64,000 bases of DNA from Granulibacter bethesdensis (GTDB lineage Bacteria; Pseudomonadota; Alphaproteobacteria; Acetobacterales; Acetobacteraceae), in the NCBI RefSeq assembly GCF_001889525.1, contig NZ_CP018192.1:1623493-1687492 (forward strand), read 5' to 3'. The notes below the pieces were generated by a model. That model made no database searches and was not told the origin of the DNA. It worked only from the letters and a program-made list of their open reading frames with translations. Below, piece by piece: positions 8,104 to 16,531 of this stretch; positions within the stretch are counted from its first letter, which is position 1; each line of letters starts with the position of its first letter. Both the position numbers and the translations under genes were made by a program.

Positions 8104-8622
8104 CTAATCCGCTTTGGCCATATGTTGCATCAGGCAATCCGTGCGCAAACGGCCATGATAGCGGGTCCAGCTCTGTGTCTCTCCGAACAGCGATATGCCG
8201 ATATAGCCACGCACCCGCAAATTTCCATCGGGCCCGATCCACAGGGATACGCTGTACCAGCTTCCCTTGCGGGGATCGAGAATCCTGCCCGGCCAACGCC
8301 CGTCTTCATCGCGGGGACCAGTTTCGATGATAGTCTCGCCACATTGTGGGCGCCCCCAGACATCCACCGGCATCGGATCATCCGGGTGATCAAGGGTGAT
8401 GCCCGCGATACGACCACACAGCCCGGATTGACCCGACCTATCGCTACGGGGCTTGCACTGCACCAGTTCGATCACCGCTTCCCGATCCTGTGTAAGCCAT
8501 GGACCCAGTAACGGATCATGCTCCGCGCTCCATCCCAGGCATGGCAGCAGAATGAGCGCAGCCATGAAAGCGCCCTGCAACAACCGGCATGGTATGTGAT
8601 CGAGACAAGAAGCTGATAGCAT
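8104..8622 (-). CDS. DUF2147 secreted protein
   Basis: 172 residues. An N-terminal signal (hydrophobic Phe-Met-Ala-Ala-Leu-Ile-Leu-Leu-Pro, ending Gly-Trp-Ser-Ala) is followed by Gly-Pro-Trp-Leu-Thr-Gln-Asp, Ala-Val-Ile-Glu-Leu-x-x-Cys and Gly-Leu-Cys-Gly-Arg-Ile, then Leu-Asp-Pro-Arg-Lys-Gly and Leu-Arg-Val-Arg-Gly-Tyr-Ile-Gly. These elements match the DUF2147 family of periplasmic or secreted beta-sandwich proteins with a Cys pair. Function is not known. An in-frame ATG at 8631 also exists; the inner one at 8622 has a better-placed AAGGG. It follows the GT39 gene by about 27 bases in the same direction, so it probably belongs to the glycosyltransferase operon. Confidence 0.75.
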   Translation of the reverse strand: MLSASCLDHIPCRLLQGAFMAALILLPCLGWSAEHDPLLGPWLTQDREAVIELVQCKPRSDRSGQSGLCGRIAGITLDHPDDPMPVDVWGRPQCGETIIETGPRDEDGRWPGRILDPRKGSWYSVSLWIGPDGNLRVRGYIGISLFGETQSWTRYHGRLRTDCLMQHMAKAD

Positions 8623-8649
8623 GCAGATCATACCCTTTTGCTGCGATGG

Positions 8650-10146
8650 TCAGGGTTGACGTGGCAACAGGGTGGCTGTCCCCAGCGGTCGGGCCCGGTA
8701 GAGATGATAAGTCTCGATCACCCGCCCATCATGCTGCCTCACCACCTCTCCCAGACTCTGAAGATCAGCCCAATCCAGCGGATCAGGAGGTTCCTTCCGC
8801 TTTGCTGTCTCAATCAGCAGGACCGATGCGCCATCCGCTTTGACGTAGGGTAGACGGAACAGGCGCCAGCGAGGTTCCATACCCCATGCCTGCACATCAA
8901 CCGGTAAATAAACGGCCAATTCAGAGGCAAGATCGTAATTATCAGCGACAACTGCTTTCATGCCGTTTGCTCTGGCCAGTTCTGCCGCCTTCTGCGCCAT
9001 GGTTTGCCATCCGCTCATGCGAGAGGCTGCCGGGTCCAGTTTCGGCGGCAATGGCAGAAGCATCAGGGTCGCCTGCATATAGACAAGTGCGGTGATCCCC
9101 AGCCCCAGCACGCTCGCAACACGGAACCATCGCCAGCCCGGCAGCAACCCGCCCGCCGCCAGGCAGGCAGCAGGATAAAGCAGGGCCGGCCAATTGGCCT
9201 GTACCCTGTCACCCAGCGCATGTTCCAGAAAAATGATTCCCGGCAGAGTCAGGGCCGCCAGCAACGCGGCGGTCGCCAGTTCAGCAGGCTCACCCTGCCT
9301 CCTCTGCCGCAGCCAGATGTGAAAAGCCTGACCGACCCCAGCCGCGCAGAGCAGAAAAACACCCGGCGTTGCCAGCCCGGCCTGCCCGCCAAGCAACTCC
9401 CCCAGATAGCGGAAAGTCCAGTGAAAGGCTCCGTTACGGCCGCCCTGCTTGATGAAACTGGCCCAGCCATGCTGCACATTCCACAGGATCACCGGGGAGA
9501 ATAACACCGCCGCCACCATCAGGCCGGCCCATGGGTGCCAACGTCTGATCCAACGGAATGACGCTTTCTGATCCAGCAACCACAGCCCCATCCCCATGAT
9601 CGGCAGGGCCGCCGTATATTTGCTCAGCAATCCGCACCCGGCAGCCAGTCCTGCCAGCAACCACCATCCTCCCTGCCCTCGGTCCTCTCGTGAGGAATCC
9701 ACGATGCGCCCGAGAGCAAACAGCAGCAGCACGCAGAAAAACAGCAGCGGGGTATCCGGTGTCATGATCACCGAACCTGCCCCCAGAAACAGCGTGGCAT
9801 TCAGCAGCAGCGCTGCTTTCAGCCCGGCCGTGCGGGAGGCAAACAGATCTATCCCAGCCCTGACGAGTAATATGGATCCGAGCGCCGCCGACACTGGCCC
9901 CAGTAGTCTGACACCCAGCGGAAGCCATGCTGCCCCATCAGGCAGCAGGGTCGTGCCAATCCTTATCCACCACGCCACCATGGGTGGATGGTCCAGATAG
10001 GACAGATCCGAAGCACGCGACCATATCCAGTAATAGGCCTCATCCGGCGATAACGGCATCCATGCCGCTACCGCCAGTCTCACCAGCGTCAGGACCGTCA
10101 GAGCGGCGATCCATGGCACTCCTGCCGGCCGCCTCGCCTGCTCCAT
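8650..10146 (-). CDS. GT39/ArnT-like membrane glycosyltransferase
   Basis: About 498 residues with many membrane helices. The first periplasmic loop contains Pro-Asp-Glu-Ala-Tyr-Tyr-Trp, the acidic motif of PMT/ArnT-type (GT39/GT83) enzymes, which use polyprenyl-phosphate sugars as donors, followed by Leu-Asp-His-Pro-Pro-Met-Val-Ala-Trp-Trp, a signature of the same group. The C-terminal part is a soluble periplasmic domain. The start at 10146 overlaps the TGA of the GT2-GtrA gene by four bases, so the two are translationally coupled. The upstream enzyme would make the lipid-linked sugar at the cytoplasmic face and this one would transfer it in the periplasm to a lipid, polysaccharide or protein. 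The acceptor cannot be told from sequence. Confidence 0.85.
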   Translation of the reverse strand: MEQARRPAGVPWIAALTVLTLVRLAVAAWMPLSPDEAYYWIWSRASDLSYLDHPPMVAWWIRIGTTLLPDGAAWLPLGVRLLGPVSAALGSILLVRAGIDLFASRTAGLKAALLLNATLFLGAGSVIMTPDTPLLFFCVLLLFALGRIVDSSREDRGQGGWWLLAGLAAGCGLLSKYTAALPIMGMGLWLLDQKASFRWIRRWHPWAGLMVAAVLFSPVILWNVQHGWASFIKQGGRNGAFHWTFRYLGELLGGQAGLATPGVFLLCAAGVGQAFHIWLRQRRQGEPAELATAALLAALTLPGIIFLEHALGDRVQANWPALLYPAACLAAGGLLPGWRWFRVASVLGLGITALVYMQATLMLLPLPPKLDPAASRMSGWQTMAQKAAELARANGMKAVVADNYDLASELAVYLPVDVQAWGMEPRWRLFRLPYVKADGASVLLIETAKRKEPPDPLDWADLQSLGEVVRQHDGRVIETYHLYRARPLGTATLLPRQP

Positions 10147-11282
10147 CAGCGCGCACGCCAGATCAGGGTGGCGGAGACGGTATAATTCCACACCAGCCCG
10201 ATCATGGCCCCTGTCGCACCGGCGAAGCTCCAGGCGCGATCCATTTCATAGATCATCTGCGCAATGCCGATATTAGCTGCCGCCCCCAATCCACACACCA
10301 GGAAAAACATAAGGCGCCCGATCCAGAGACGCCTTCCTTTCAAGCGCTGATCCGCATAGGTGATGCGATTGTTCAGCTCGAAATTCACTGCCATGGCAAC
10401 AACCGTGGCCAGAAGCTGGGCCAGATGAAAATGCATGAGCGGCCTGACGGTCAGCAGTACCGCCAGATGCACCACAAGCCCAATAGCGCCAACCCCCGCG
10501 AAGGAAAGAAAACGCAGCGGAACCACCCCGTGCAAGGCCTTGTCGACCAACAAGGCCATGAACTGGATCAGAACCAGCGCATTCAACTTGCTCTCGCCTG
10601 CTACCCGATCCCGGAAACGGCACGGCACCTCCCTTATCCGAAGAGGTTCTGGTGAAGCCAGCAGCAGATCGAGCAGAATCTTGAAGCCCTGACCGGTCAG
10701 ACGCGGGGCCAGAGCCTCAAACCGGTCTTGCCGCATCATAAAAAAACCGCTCATTGGATCAGAGAGCGGAACCGGCAGCATCGCCTGCGCCAGCCGTGTC
10801 CCACCCTGTGACAGACGATGCCGCCATTCTCCTGCCAAGCCGGATGCATCGCCCCCTTCAACATGGCGGCTACCGACCGCTACATCGCAGGTACCACTCC
10901 TCAGCAGGTCCAGCATCGGACGAAGGGCCGTTTCGTCATGTTGCAGATCACCATCTATCACAGCCACAAACGGGGAAGAGCACGCCAATGCGCCCTCAAT
11001 CACCGCTGAGGACAGTCCCCGACGACCAACCCGCTTGATACAGCGTACGCGATGGTCATGCCTCGCCAGATCGCGGGCCGCATCTGCTGTACCATCAGGG
11101 CTGTTATCATCGACGAACAGAACCTCCCACCGGCAATCCTTCAAAGCCTGATCCAGCTTTGCGACCATCGGTGCAACGTTCGCCCGCTCGTTGTAGCAGG
11201 GAACGACGACTGTGAGTTCAACGCCCTCTTGTTTGGCTACATCGAAGCAGGAATTTGGCGTTAAGGAAAAAGGTTCGACCAT
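10146..11282 (-). CDS. GT2 polyprenyl-phosphate glycosyltransferase fused to GtrA domain
   Basis: About 378 residues. Residues 25-240 form a GT2 (DPM1-like) domain: Val-Val-Val-Pro-Cys-Tyr-Asn-Glu, Val-Asp-Asp-Asn-Ser-Pro-Asp-Gly-Thr, the metal-binding Asp-Gly-Asp-Leu-Gln-His, and Arg-x-Arg-Val-Ala-Gly-Glu-Ser-Lys-Leu. Four hydrophobic helices follow (Arg-Phe-Leu-Ser-Phe-Ala-Gly-Val-Gly, Asn-Phe-x-Leu-Asn-Asn-Arg-x-Thr), the GtrA domain, often taken to flip the lipid-linked sugar. It should transfer a sugar from a nucleotide donor to polyprenyl phosphate. Reading upstream to a TTG at 11300 is possible, but the ATG at 11282 is the more usual codon. It is the first gene of a coupled pair with the GT39 enzyme. 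Upstream is AT-rich DNA shared with the divergent RTX-like gene. Confidence 0.87.
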   Translation of the reverse strand: MVEPFSLTPNSCFDVAKQEGVELTVVVPCYNERANVAPMVAKLDQALKDCRWEVLFVDDNSPDGTADAARDLARHDHRVRCIKRVGRRGLSSAVIEGALACSSPFVAVIDGDLQHDETALRPMLDLLRSGTCDVAVGSRHVEGGDASGLAGEWRHRLSQGGTRLAQAMLPVPLSDPMSGFFMMRQDRFEALAPRLTGQGFKILLDLLLASPEPLRIREVPCRFRDRVAGESKLNALVLIQFMALLVDKALHGVVPLRFLSFAGVGAIGLVVHLAVLLTVRPLMHFHLAQLLATVVAMAVNFELNNRITYADQRLKGRRLWIGRLMFFLVCGLGAAANIGIAQMIYEMDRAWSFAGATGAMIGLVWNYTVSATLIWRAR

Positions 11283-11487
11283 GTGCAGGGCATACAGCAA
11301 GGCAAGGTCAGTCGGAAGAGAGTCAGGTTAAAAAGCAAGAAATTAAATTAATAATATAAATTATTTTGTTAATTTTAAATATATTAATAACCATAAAAAG
11401 AAATTAAAAATGACATCTTAAATAAGACTAGATTTTTGATTTTTTTTTGGATAGTTATGTACTCATAGAGAGTCAGGAATTTTAGAA

Positions 11488-12837
11488 ATGGCTTCAAATG
11501 TAACTGTTCCCGGGGGTAATACCCCTCTGTCAACAGTGAGCCTAGATTATAACCGCAATCTTGCGCCTATTACGACGCAGTTGTTGAGTTCTATCTATGC
11601 AGCTGAGGCACATAATACCCTTCAAGCGGTGGACAATCCAACTGCATCACCAACAGTTGAAGCCGCAAGTGCTATTGCCTTGATTACCTCCAGTATGTCG
11701 TCTGTGCCGACTGGTTTTTCCAGTATTATTATCGGCGCGACCTCGCAGCCTGGTTCTGTCAGTAATGTTGTTGTTAATAATACCAATACAATTGCCAATC
11801 AGGCAGTGATTTTTGGTACTGCTGGTGGCTATCTCGAGACTGGCGCAGGTCAAGGTACTATTCTGGGTTCTCTCGGCGCCAATACCATTATGGGCACAGG
11901 CGGAAACTGGAATATCCAGACAGATCAAAATTCGCCTAATATCGCAGGAAGTTACATAAAAGGCCAAACCAGTAACATTCTGTTGAATGCCCTTGGCTCT
12001 GACACATATATTGGTGGTACTGGTAACGCTACACTAGCTGCATTTGCAGGCAATTCACTTTTCTACGGCGGTAAAGAAGGAACAAGCACCCAATTTACGA
12101 ACAAAGTCAGAGCAGGCACGGGCCAGGCAAGTTATGTCGGCGCATCAGGCGCCAGTACGGTGTTCGCGGAAGATGGTAGCGGCTACTACCAGTTCCAATC
12201 TGGATCTATGGCTTTCGTGAGTACAACTGGTAGCAATACTATGTTTGGTGGCACTGGTGCATCGACATTGTTTGCTGGGGGCGGCAATAATACCTTTAAC
12301 TTACAGGGCGGCAAAACAACATTTGTGGCTTTAGGTGGCACTCAATTTGTGTTTGGGGCAAACGCACCTAAGGGCACTAATGCATATTTTAGTAACAATG
12401 CATCCATAAACCTTGTTAATAATACCGTAGGCGGCAACCAGCTTATAGCACAGGGTGGCAATAATACGCTTTCTACTGCTTTCTCAAGCAGCGATAATGT
12501 TCTTCAGGCAGGTAGTGGCAGGGACTTGCTCTATGGCGGTTCCGGCAACGATACCTTCATCTCGGGCGTTGGTTCGTCCACAATGCTTGGTGGTAGCGGA
12601 AAAGACGTTTTTGTTTTGTCTAAGGGTATGCAGAGCACTACAATCTGGGAATTTAATTCTTCTTCTTTGCTGTCACTGAATAAGTGGGGCGTTGATGCTG
12701 AAAATGCGGCTGTCGCCAATCAGGCTTCCGTAAATGTTGGTGGTCTTGCCAGCACCCAACTCACGCTGAACGACAACACAACGATCACATTGGTTGGCGT
12801 GAACCACCTGAACTCCGGTCAAGTTTTCAGTTCTTGA
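11488..12837 (+). CDS. RTX-like Gly/Asn-rich repeat protein, probably secreted
   Basis: 449 residues made of short Gly-Gly-x-Gly-Asn/Ala-Ser-Thr-x-Phe/Leu repeats over residues about 115-395, including classic calcium-binding nonapeptides Gly-Gly-Ser-Gly-Asn-Asp-Thr-Phe and Gly-Gly-Ser-Gly-Lys-Asp-Val-Phe near 350-380. There is no Sec signal at the N-terminus; the C-terminus (Leu-Asn-Asp-Asn-Thr-Thr-Ile-Thr-Leu-Val-Gly-Val) resembles type I secretion substrates. No type I exporter genes lie nearby. Many repeats lack the Asp residues, so calcium binding may be limited to the last ones. AGGAA nine bases before the ATG supports the start. The gene is clearly more AT-rich than its neighbours, and the 205 bases before it are extremely AT-rich, which points to horizontal transfer. 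A surface adhesin or biofilm role is a guess. Confidence 0.7.
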   Translation: MASNVTVPGGNTPLSTVSLDYNRNLAPITTQLLSSIYAAEAHNTLQAVDNPTASPTVEAASAIALITSSMSSVPTGFSSIIIGATSQPGSVSNVVVNNTNTIANQAVIFGTAGGYLETGAGQGTILGSLGANTIMGTGGNWNIQTDQNSPNIAGSYIKGQTSNILLNALGSDTYIGGTGNATLAAFAGNSLFYGGKEGTSTQFTNKVRAGTGQASYVGASGASTVFAEDGSGYYQFQSGSMAFVSTTGSNTMFGGTGASTLFAGGGNNTFNLQGGKTTFVALGGTQFVFGANAPKGTNAYFSNNASINLVNNTVGGNQLIAQGGNNTLSTAFSSSDNVLQAGSGRDLLYGGSGNDTFISGVGSSTMLGGSGKDVFVLSKGMQSTTIWEFNSSSLLSLNKWGVDAENAAVANQASVNVGGLASTQLTLNDNTTITLVGVNHLNSGQVFSS

Positions 12838-12868
12838 TCTTACTTTAATACCTACTATTGTTATGCTT

Positions 12869-12906
12869 TATAAAGGCGCTGTCTATTTTTAGGCAGTGCC
12901 TTTATA
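12869..12906. terminator. Bidirectional terminator between RTX-like gene and rodA
   Basis: Stem TATAAAGGC/GCCTTTATA extended inward by G-U pairs (CTGTC with GGCAG), loop around TATTTTTA. It lies 31 bases after the RTX-like stop and 15 bases after the rodA stop on the other strand, so it can serve both convergent genes. Confidence 0.7.
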
Positions 12907-12920
12907 TTATTGTCGTAAGA

Positions 12921-14090
12921 CTACATAAAACGTGGCGACGTTAAAAACTCGTCTCTATTATCTTCAAACTCCACATCACGATGTACATGAACCGACATCA
13001 ACAGTCCGAATCCAAGCATCGCACATAGCATCGCGGAACCGCCATGCGATACCAGTGGCAACGGCACCCCTCCGACTGGAATTGCGCCCATCACCATCGC
13101 AACGTTCACCACGATATACATGAAAAAGTTGACTGATAATCCCAAAGCCAGCAACCGCCCGAACTGGTGACGGCAACGGATAGCGGTCGCCATACCACTC
13201 AACACGATCAGACAGAGCAGACAGAGTAGAGCAACACCCCCCATAAAGCCGAACTGTTCCGAGAATACTGTAAAGATGAAGTCGGTCTGCTTTTCCGGCA
13301 GGAGCGCCAGATTACCCCTGGTGCCATCCAGAATACCTTGTCCCCACATACCCCCTGAGCCAAGACCGATTTTTGACTGGATAATGTTATAGCCAGCCCC
13401 CAGCGGATCGCTTTCAGGGTTTAAGAATGTGATGATGCGCTGACGCTGATAATCATGCAGGTGATGATACGCAAAAGGGGCGATACCAGCCACCGCCCCG
13501 AGAATCAGGGCAAATTTCCACAGCCTCACCCCTGCCGTCATAAAGACGGAGCCACCCACGATGGCCGTGATCACAGCGGTTCCGAGATTTGGCTCCTTCA
13601 GGATAAGCGCTGCGGGAGCTAGCACTGCAAGGGTCGGGACGATTAGAAAAAACGGCCTGCCAACCTGCTCCCACGATGCTTTGCGGAACCAGGCAGCGAG
13701 GGCCAGGACCAGAAACAACTTCATCAACTCGCTGGGCTGAAGTTGCAAAGGTCCCAGCTCAATCCATCTTTGGGCACCCTTGCCGATATGACCCATACGG
13801 GCCACTAGGACCAACAGTCCCAAAGCAAAAAAATAGGCAGGCCACGCGAAACGGCAGATAATCCGGATATCCGTCATGGCAATGGCCAGCATCATCACCA
13901 TGCCTACTGCAAAACGGATCAGATGCTTGTCGGCATACGGTGCGGATCCACCCCCTGCGGCATAAAGGGCCATATATCCCGCCCCCGCCAACAGGCAGAG
14001 CAACAACACAAAAAACCAGTTGATCCGCCAGAGTTTATTGACGAACGCTGCTGAACGATCATTCAGCAGGCGGCGCTCATAAACCCCCAT
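12921..14090 (-). CDS. rodA: Rod-shape peptidoglycan polymerase RodA
   Basis: 389 residues, about ten membrane helices, of the SEDS family. Visible motifs include Lys-Gly-Ala-Gln-Arg-Trp-Ile-x-Leu-Gly-Pro-x-x-x-Gln-Pro-Ser-Glu-Leu-x-Lys after helix 3, Lys-Glu-Pro-Asn-Leu-Gly-Thr-Ala, Asn-Pro-Glu-Ser-Asp-Pro-Leu-Gly-Ala-Gly-Tyr-Asn, Lys-Gln-Thr-Asp-Phe-Ile-Phe, and Pro-Leu-Val-Ser-His-Gly-Gly-Ser. Together these are the RodA pattern. It polymerises glycan strands with PBP2 during lateral wall growth in the inner membrane. Its ATG shares one base with the stop codon of the upstream PBP2 gene (TAATG), and it closes the mreB-mreC-mreD-mrdA-rodA operon. The terminator hairpin lies just downstream. 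Confidence 0.96.
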   Translation of the reverse strand: MGVYERRLLNDRSAAFVNKLWRINWFFVLLLCLLAGAGYMALYAAGGGSAPYADKHLIRFAVGMVMMLAIAMTDIRIICRFAWPAYFFALGLLVLVARMGHIGKGAQRWIELGPLQLQPSELMKLFLVLALAAWFRKASWEQVGRPFFLIVPTLAVLAPAALILKEPNLGTAVITAIVGGSVFMTAGVRLWKFALILGAVAGIAPFAYHHLHDYQRQRIITFLNPESDPLGAGYNIIQSKIGLGSGGMWGQGILDGTRGNLALLPEKQTDFIFTVFSEQFGFMGGVALLCLLCLIVLSGMATAIRCRHQFGRLLALGLSVNFFMYIVVNVAMVMGAIPVGGVPLPLVSHGGSAMLCAMLGFGLLMSVHVHRDVEFEDNRDEFLTSPRFM

Positions 14091-15943
14091 TATCCTTTCT
14101 CCGCGATTGTCTGCCCGGGTTTTTTATTGGCCGGATCGCGTGAGAGCACATCCATCATGATGTCCCTTGCCACCGGGGCTGCGGCCTGGGCACCCGCATT
14201 CCCATGTTCCACCACGACTGCCAGTGCATATTGGGGATCATCATAAGGCGCATATGCGACAAACAGCGCATGCGGCCTGAATTCCCATGGCAGATTTTCG
14301 GATTTAAAATTACCGCGCTCACGCAATTCACGGGAAACGCGACGGACCTGCGTAGAGCCAGTTTTTCCGGCCATCTGCACTGGCAGGGGAAGTCGTGCCA
14401 GTGGTGCGGTACCATGCTGCTCATTCACAACCGCGAACATCCCCCCCCGTGCCGCTTTAAGGGCAGCCTGAGGAATATCGAGCGCCGGCCAATCCTCGGG
14501 TCTTGTGCCGCCTCCCACCGTACCACCGATGCTTCTGGTCAGATGCGGCTGTACGGCCCGTCCGGTGGCCAGGCGGGCCGTATAAGTCGCCAGTTGCAGA
14601 GGCGTGACCTGAATATAGCCCTGGCCGATCCCGGCGACGATGGTATCACCGATATTCCACGGATGTCCCTTTGCTGCCCGCCATGCACGGGTGGGAATCA
14701 ATCCTCGCTTGGCATTTGGCAGCTCGATCCCCAGATCGACTCCCAAACCCATCCGATTTGCCACGTTGGCAATACGGTCCATCCCGACCCGACGTGCGAC
14801 CTCATAAAAATAGACATCACACGAAAATTTCAGTGCCTGATGCATATCGACCGAGCCATGGCCGTATTTGGACCAGCAATGGAAGCGTGCTGTCCCGACA
14901 TCGATATAGCCGGGGCAGAACACCCGGTCGCCCGCCCCGATGAGCTGGGACTCCATACCCGCCATTGCCACACACATCTTGAAGGTCGATCCGGGTGAGT
15001 AGATCCCGGCCACGGCCTTGTTGATCAACGGCGCACGGCGGTTGCGGGTCCATTCTTTCCACTGGTCCTGAGAAACACCATGATCGAAAAGGGATGGATC
15101 AAAGGAAGGATTGGTGGCCATGGCCAGCACCTCCCCGTTTTTCGCATCCAGAACCACGGCGCTGGCACTTTCATCCCCCAGCCGCGCTATGACAGAGCGT
15201 TGTAATTCAGCGTCAATCGTAAGGCTGACCTCGCTGCCGGGCATGCCTTCCTGCCGGTCGAGCTCTCGGATCACACGTCCGACGGCGCTGACTTCCAGCT
15301 GCATCGCCCCCGCACGACCACGAAGCGGCTGATCATGAAATTTCTCCAACCCGGCCCGCCCAATCCGCACCCCCGGCAAAGCAAGGATCGGATCATCACC
15401 CATATCGTGCTCGCTGGGTGGGGCAACATATCCGACGACATGCGCCAGCGTCTCACCGTACGGGTAAACGCGGGTTGTGCCGACATCAATCGCAATCCCG
15501 GGCAGATCGGGCGCATTAACCTCAATCAGCGCCATTTCTTCCCAGCTGAGGTAATCCTTGATGACAACAGGGATAAAGCGGCGATGACGACGTATATCGC
15601 GGGCTATGCGGGCGCGGTCATGATCATCCAGGGGGATCAATCGGTGGAAATTATCCAGTGTGGCATCCGGATCTTCGGTTTCCTCCGTCATCAGAGTCGC
15701 CAGCCAATGCAGCCTGTTGGTGGCAACCGGCCTGCCGAAACGATCCAGCACATGACCACGCGGAGGCGCGATCAGGCGCTCGCTGATATGGTTGGTTTTG
15801 GCCAGCAGCGCATAGCGTTGCCCCTCCACGACCTGCACCTGATACAGTTTGGCCGCCAGCGTACCGATCACACCAACCTGCAGGCCGGCCAGAGCCAAAG
15901 CCCGTCGCGTAAAGACACCGCTGCGTTTGATTTCCCGCTTCAT
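14090..15943 (-). CDS. mrdA: Penicillin-binding protein 2 (elongasome transpeptidase)
   Basis: 617 residues. A single N-terminal membrane helix (about 14-33) is followed by the PBP dimerisation domain (Ala-Pro-Pro-Arg-Gly-His-Val-Leu-Asp-Arg) and a transpeptidase domain with the active site Ser-Thr-Phe-Lys (Ser319, Lys322), Ser-Cys-Asp in place of Ser-x-Asn, and Lys-Thr-Gly-Ser-Thr near residue 540, as in class B PBP2. It cross-links the glycan strands made by RodA. Its start overlaps the mreD stop by four bases and its stop touches the rodA start, so the three are tightly coupled. Beta-lactams of the mecillinam type bind this family; nothing in the motifs suggests altered sensitivity. Confidence 0.96.
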   Translation of the reverse strand: MKREIKRSGVFTRRALALAGLQVGVIGTLAAKLYQVQVVEGQRYALLAKTNHISERLIAPPRGHVLDRFGRPVATNRLHWLATLMTEETEDPDATLDNFHRLIPLDDHDRARIARDIRRHRRFIPVVIKDYLSWEEMALIEVNAPDLPGIAIDVGTTRVYPYGETLAHVVGYVAPPSEHDMGDDPILALPGVRIGRAGLEKFHDQPLRGRAGAMQLEVSAVGRVIRELDRQEGMPGSEVSLTIDAELQRSVIARLGDESASAVVLDAKNGEVLAMATNPSFDPSLFDHGVSQDQWKEWTRNRRAPLINKAVAGIYSPGSTFKMCVAMAGMESQLIGAGDRVFCPGYIDVGTARFHCWSKYGHGSVDMHQALKFSCDVYFYEVARRVGMDRIANVANRMGLGVDLGIELPNAKRGLIPTRAWRAAKGHPWNIGDTIVAGIGQGYIQVTPLQLATYTARLATGRAVQPHLTRSIGGTVGGGTRPEDWPALDIPQAALKAARGGMFAVVNEQHGTAPLARLPLPVQMAGKTGSTQVRRVSRELRERGNFKSENLPWEFRPHALFVAYAPYDDPQYALAVVVEHGNAGAQAAAPVARDIMMDVLSRDPANKKPGQTIAEKG

Positions 15944-16515
15944 ACCGGATCCGGATCCGTGATACCGCGATGGGCACGGGTAAAGAGAACCGCCAGAGCC
16001 GGATAAAACCCGATGCTGAGCGTTGCAAGCAACAGGGCAGGTCCGGGCGGCATGATGGTGAGGGTCAGAAGGGACTGCATGAACCAGATTACCGCAGTGC
16101 AGAGGCTGGCGACCAGAGCATAAGCCAGCCAGACGATCATAAAGCCCTGCTGACTTAGTCCCCGTCGCAGACGCACTGCCATTGCCTGCGCCGCCAGCAA
16201 AGCAAGTTCAGAAACACCGATCGAAAACTGCCCAAGTAGATCGGCCAGAACCCCGATCAGAAACACTGCCAGGGGCGGCATAGCCCGCGGGCGGAACAAA
16301 GACCAGAAAAATACACAGGCCAGCATCGTAGCCGGAGGCAGTTCCGCCTGCGCGGGAAGACCGAGCGGCCCATTGAGCATCAACAGCAGCAGGATCGTTG
16401 TAACCACTGGCAGACTGCTTCGCGCCGCATGGTCCAGGCGTCGGAACAGGGTCTGCCTCGGCGTAATGGGATTGACCCGCCGAGCCACACGATCCAGTGG
16501 TGTTTCTACGGGCAT
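15940..16515 (-). CDS. mreD: Rod-shape determining protein MreD
   Basis: 191 residues with five or six hydrophobic helices and a short charged N-terminus. Sequence conservation is weak in this family, but Phe-Leu-Ile-Gly-Val-Leu-Ala-Asp-Leu-Leu-Gln/Gly-Gln-Phe-Ser-Ile-Gly matches the usual MreD motif with Asp between helices 2 and 3. The position between mreC (16 bases) and mrdA (four-base overlap) settles the call. It is an inner membrane scaffold component of the elongasome, linking MreC and the synthases. Confidence 0.9.
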   Translation of the reverse strand: MPVETPLDRVARRVNPITPRQTLFRRLDHAARSSLPVVTTILLLLMLNGPLGLPAQAELPPATMLACVFFWSLFRPRAMPPLAVFLIGVLADLLGQFSIGVSELALLAAQAMAVRLRRGLSQQGFMIVWLAYALVASLCTAVIWFMQSLLTLTIMPPGPALLLATLSIGFYPALAVLFTRAHRGITDPDPV

Positions 16516-16531
16516 GACGCCCCCAAGCCGA

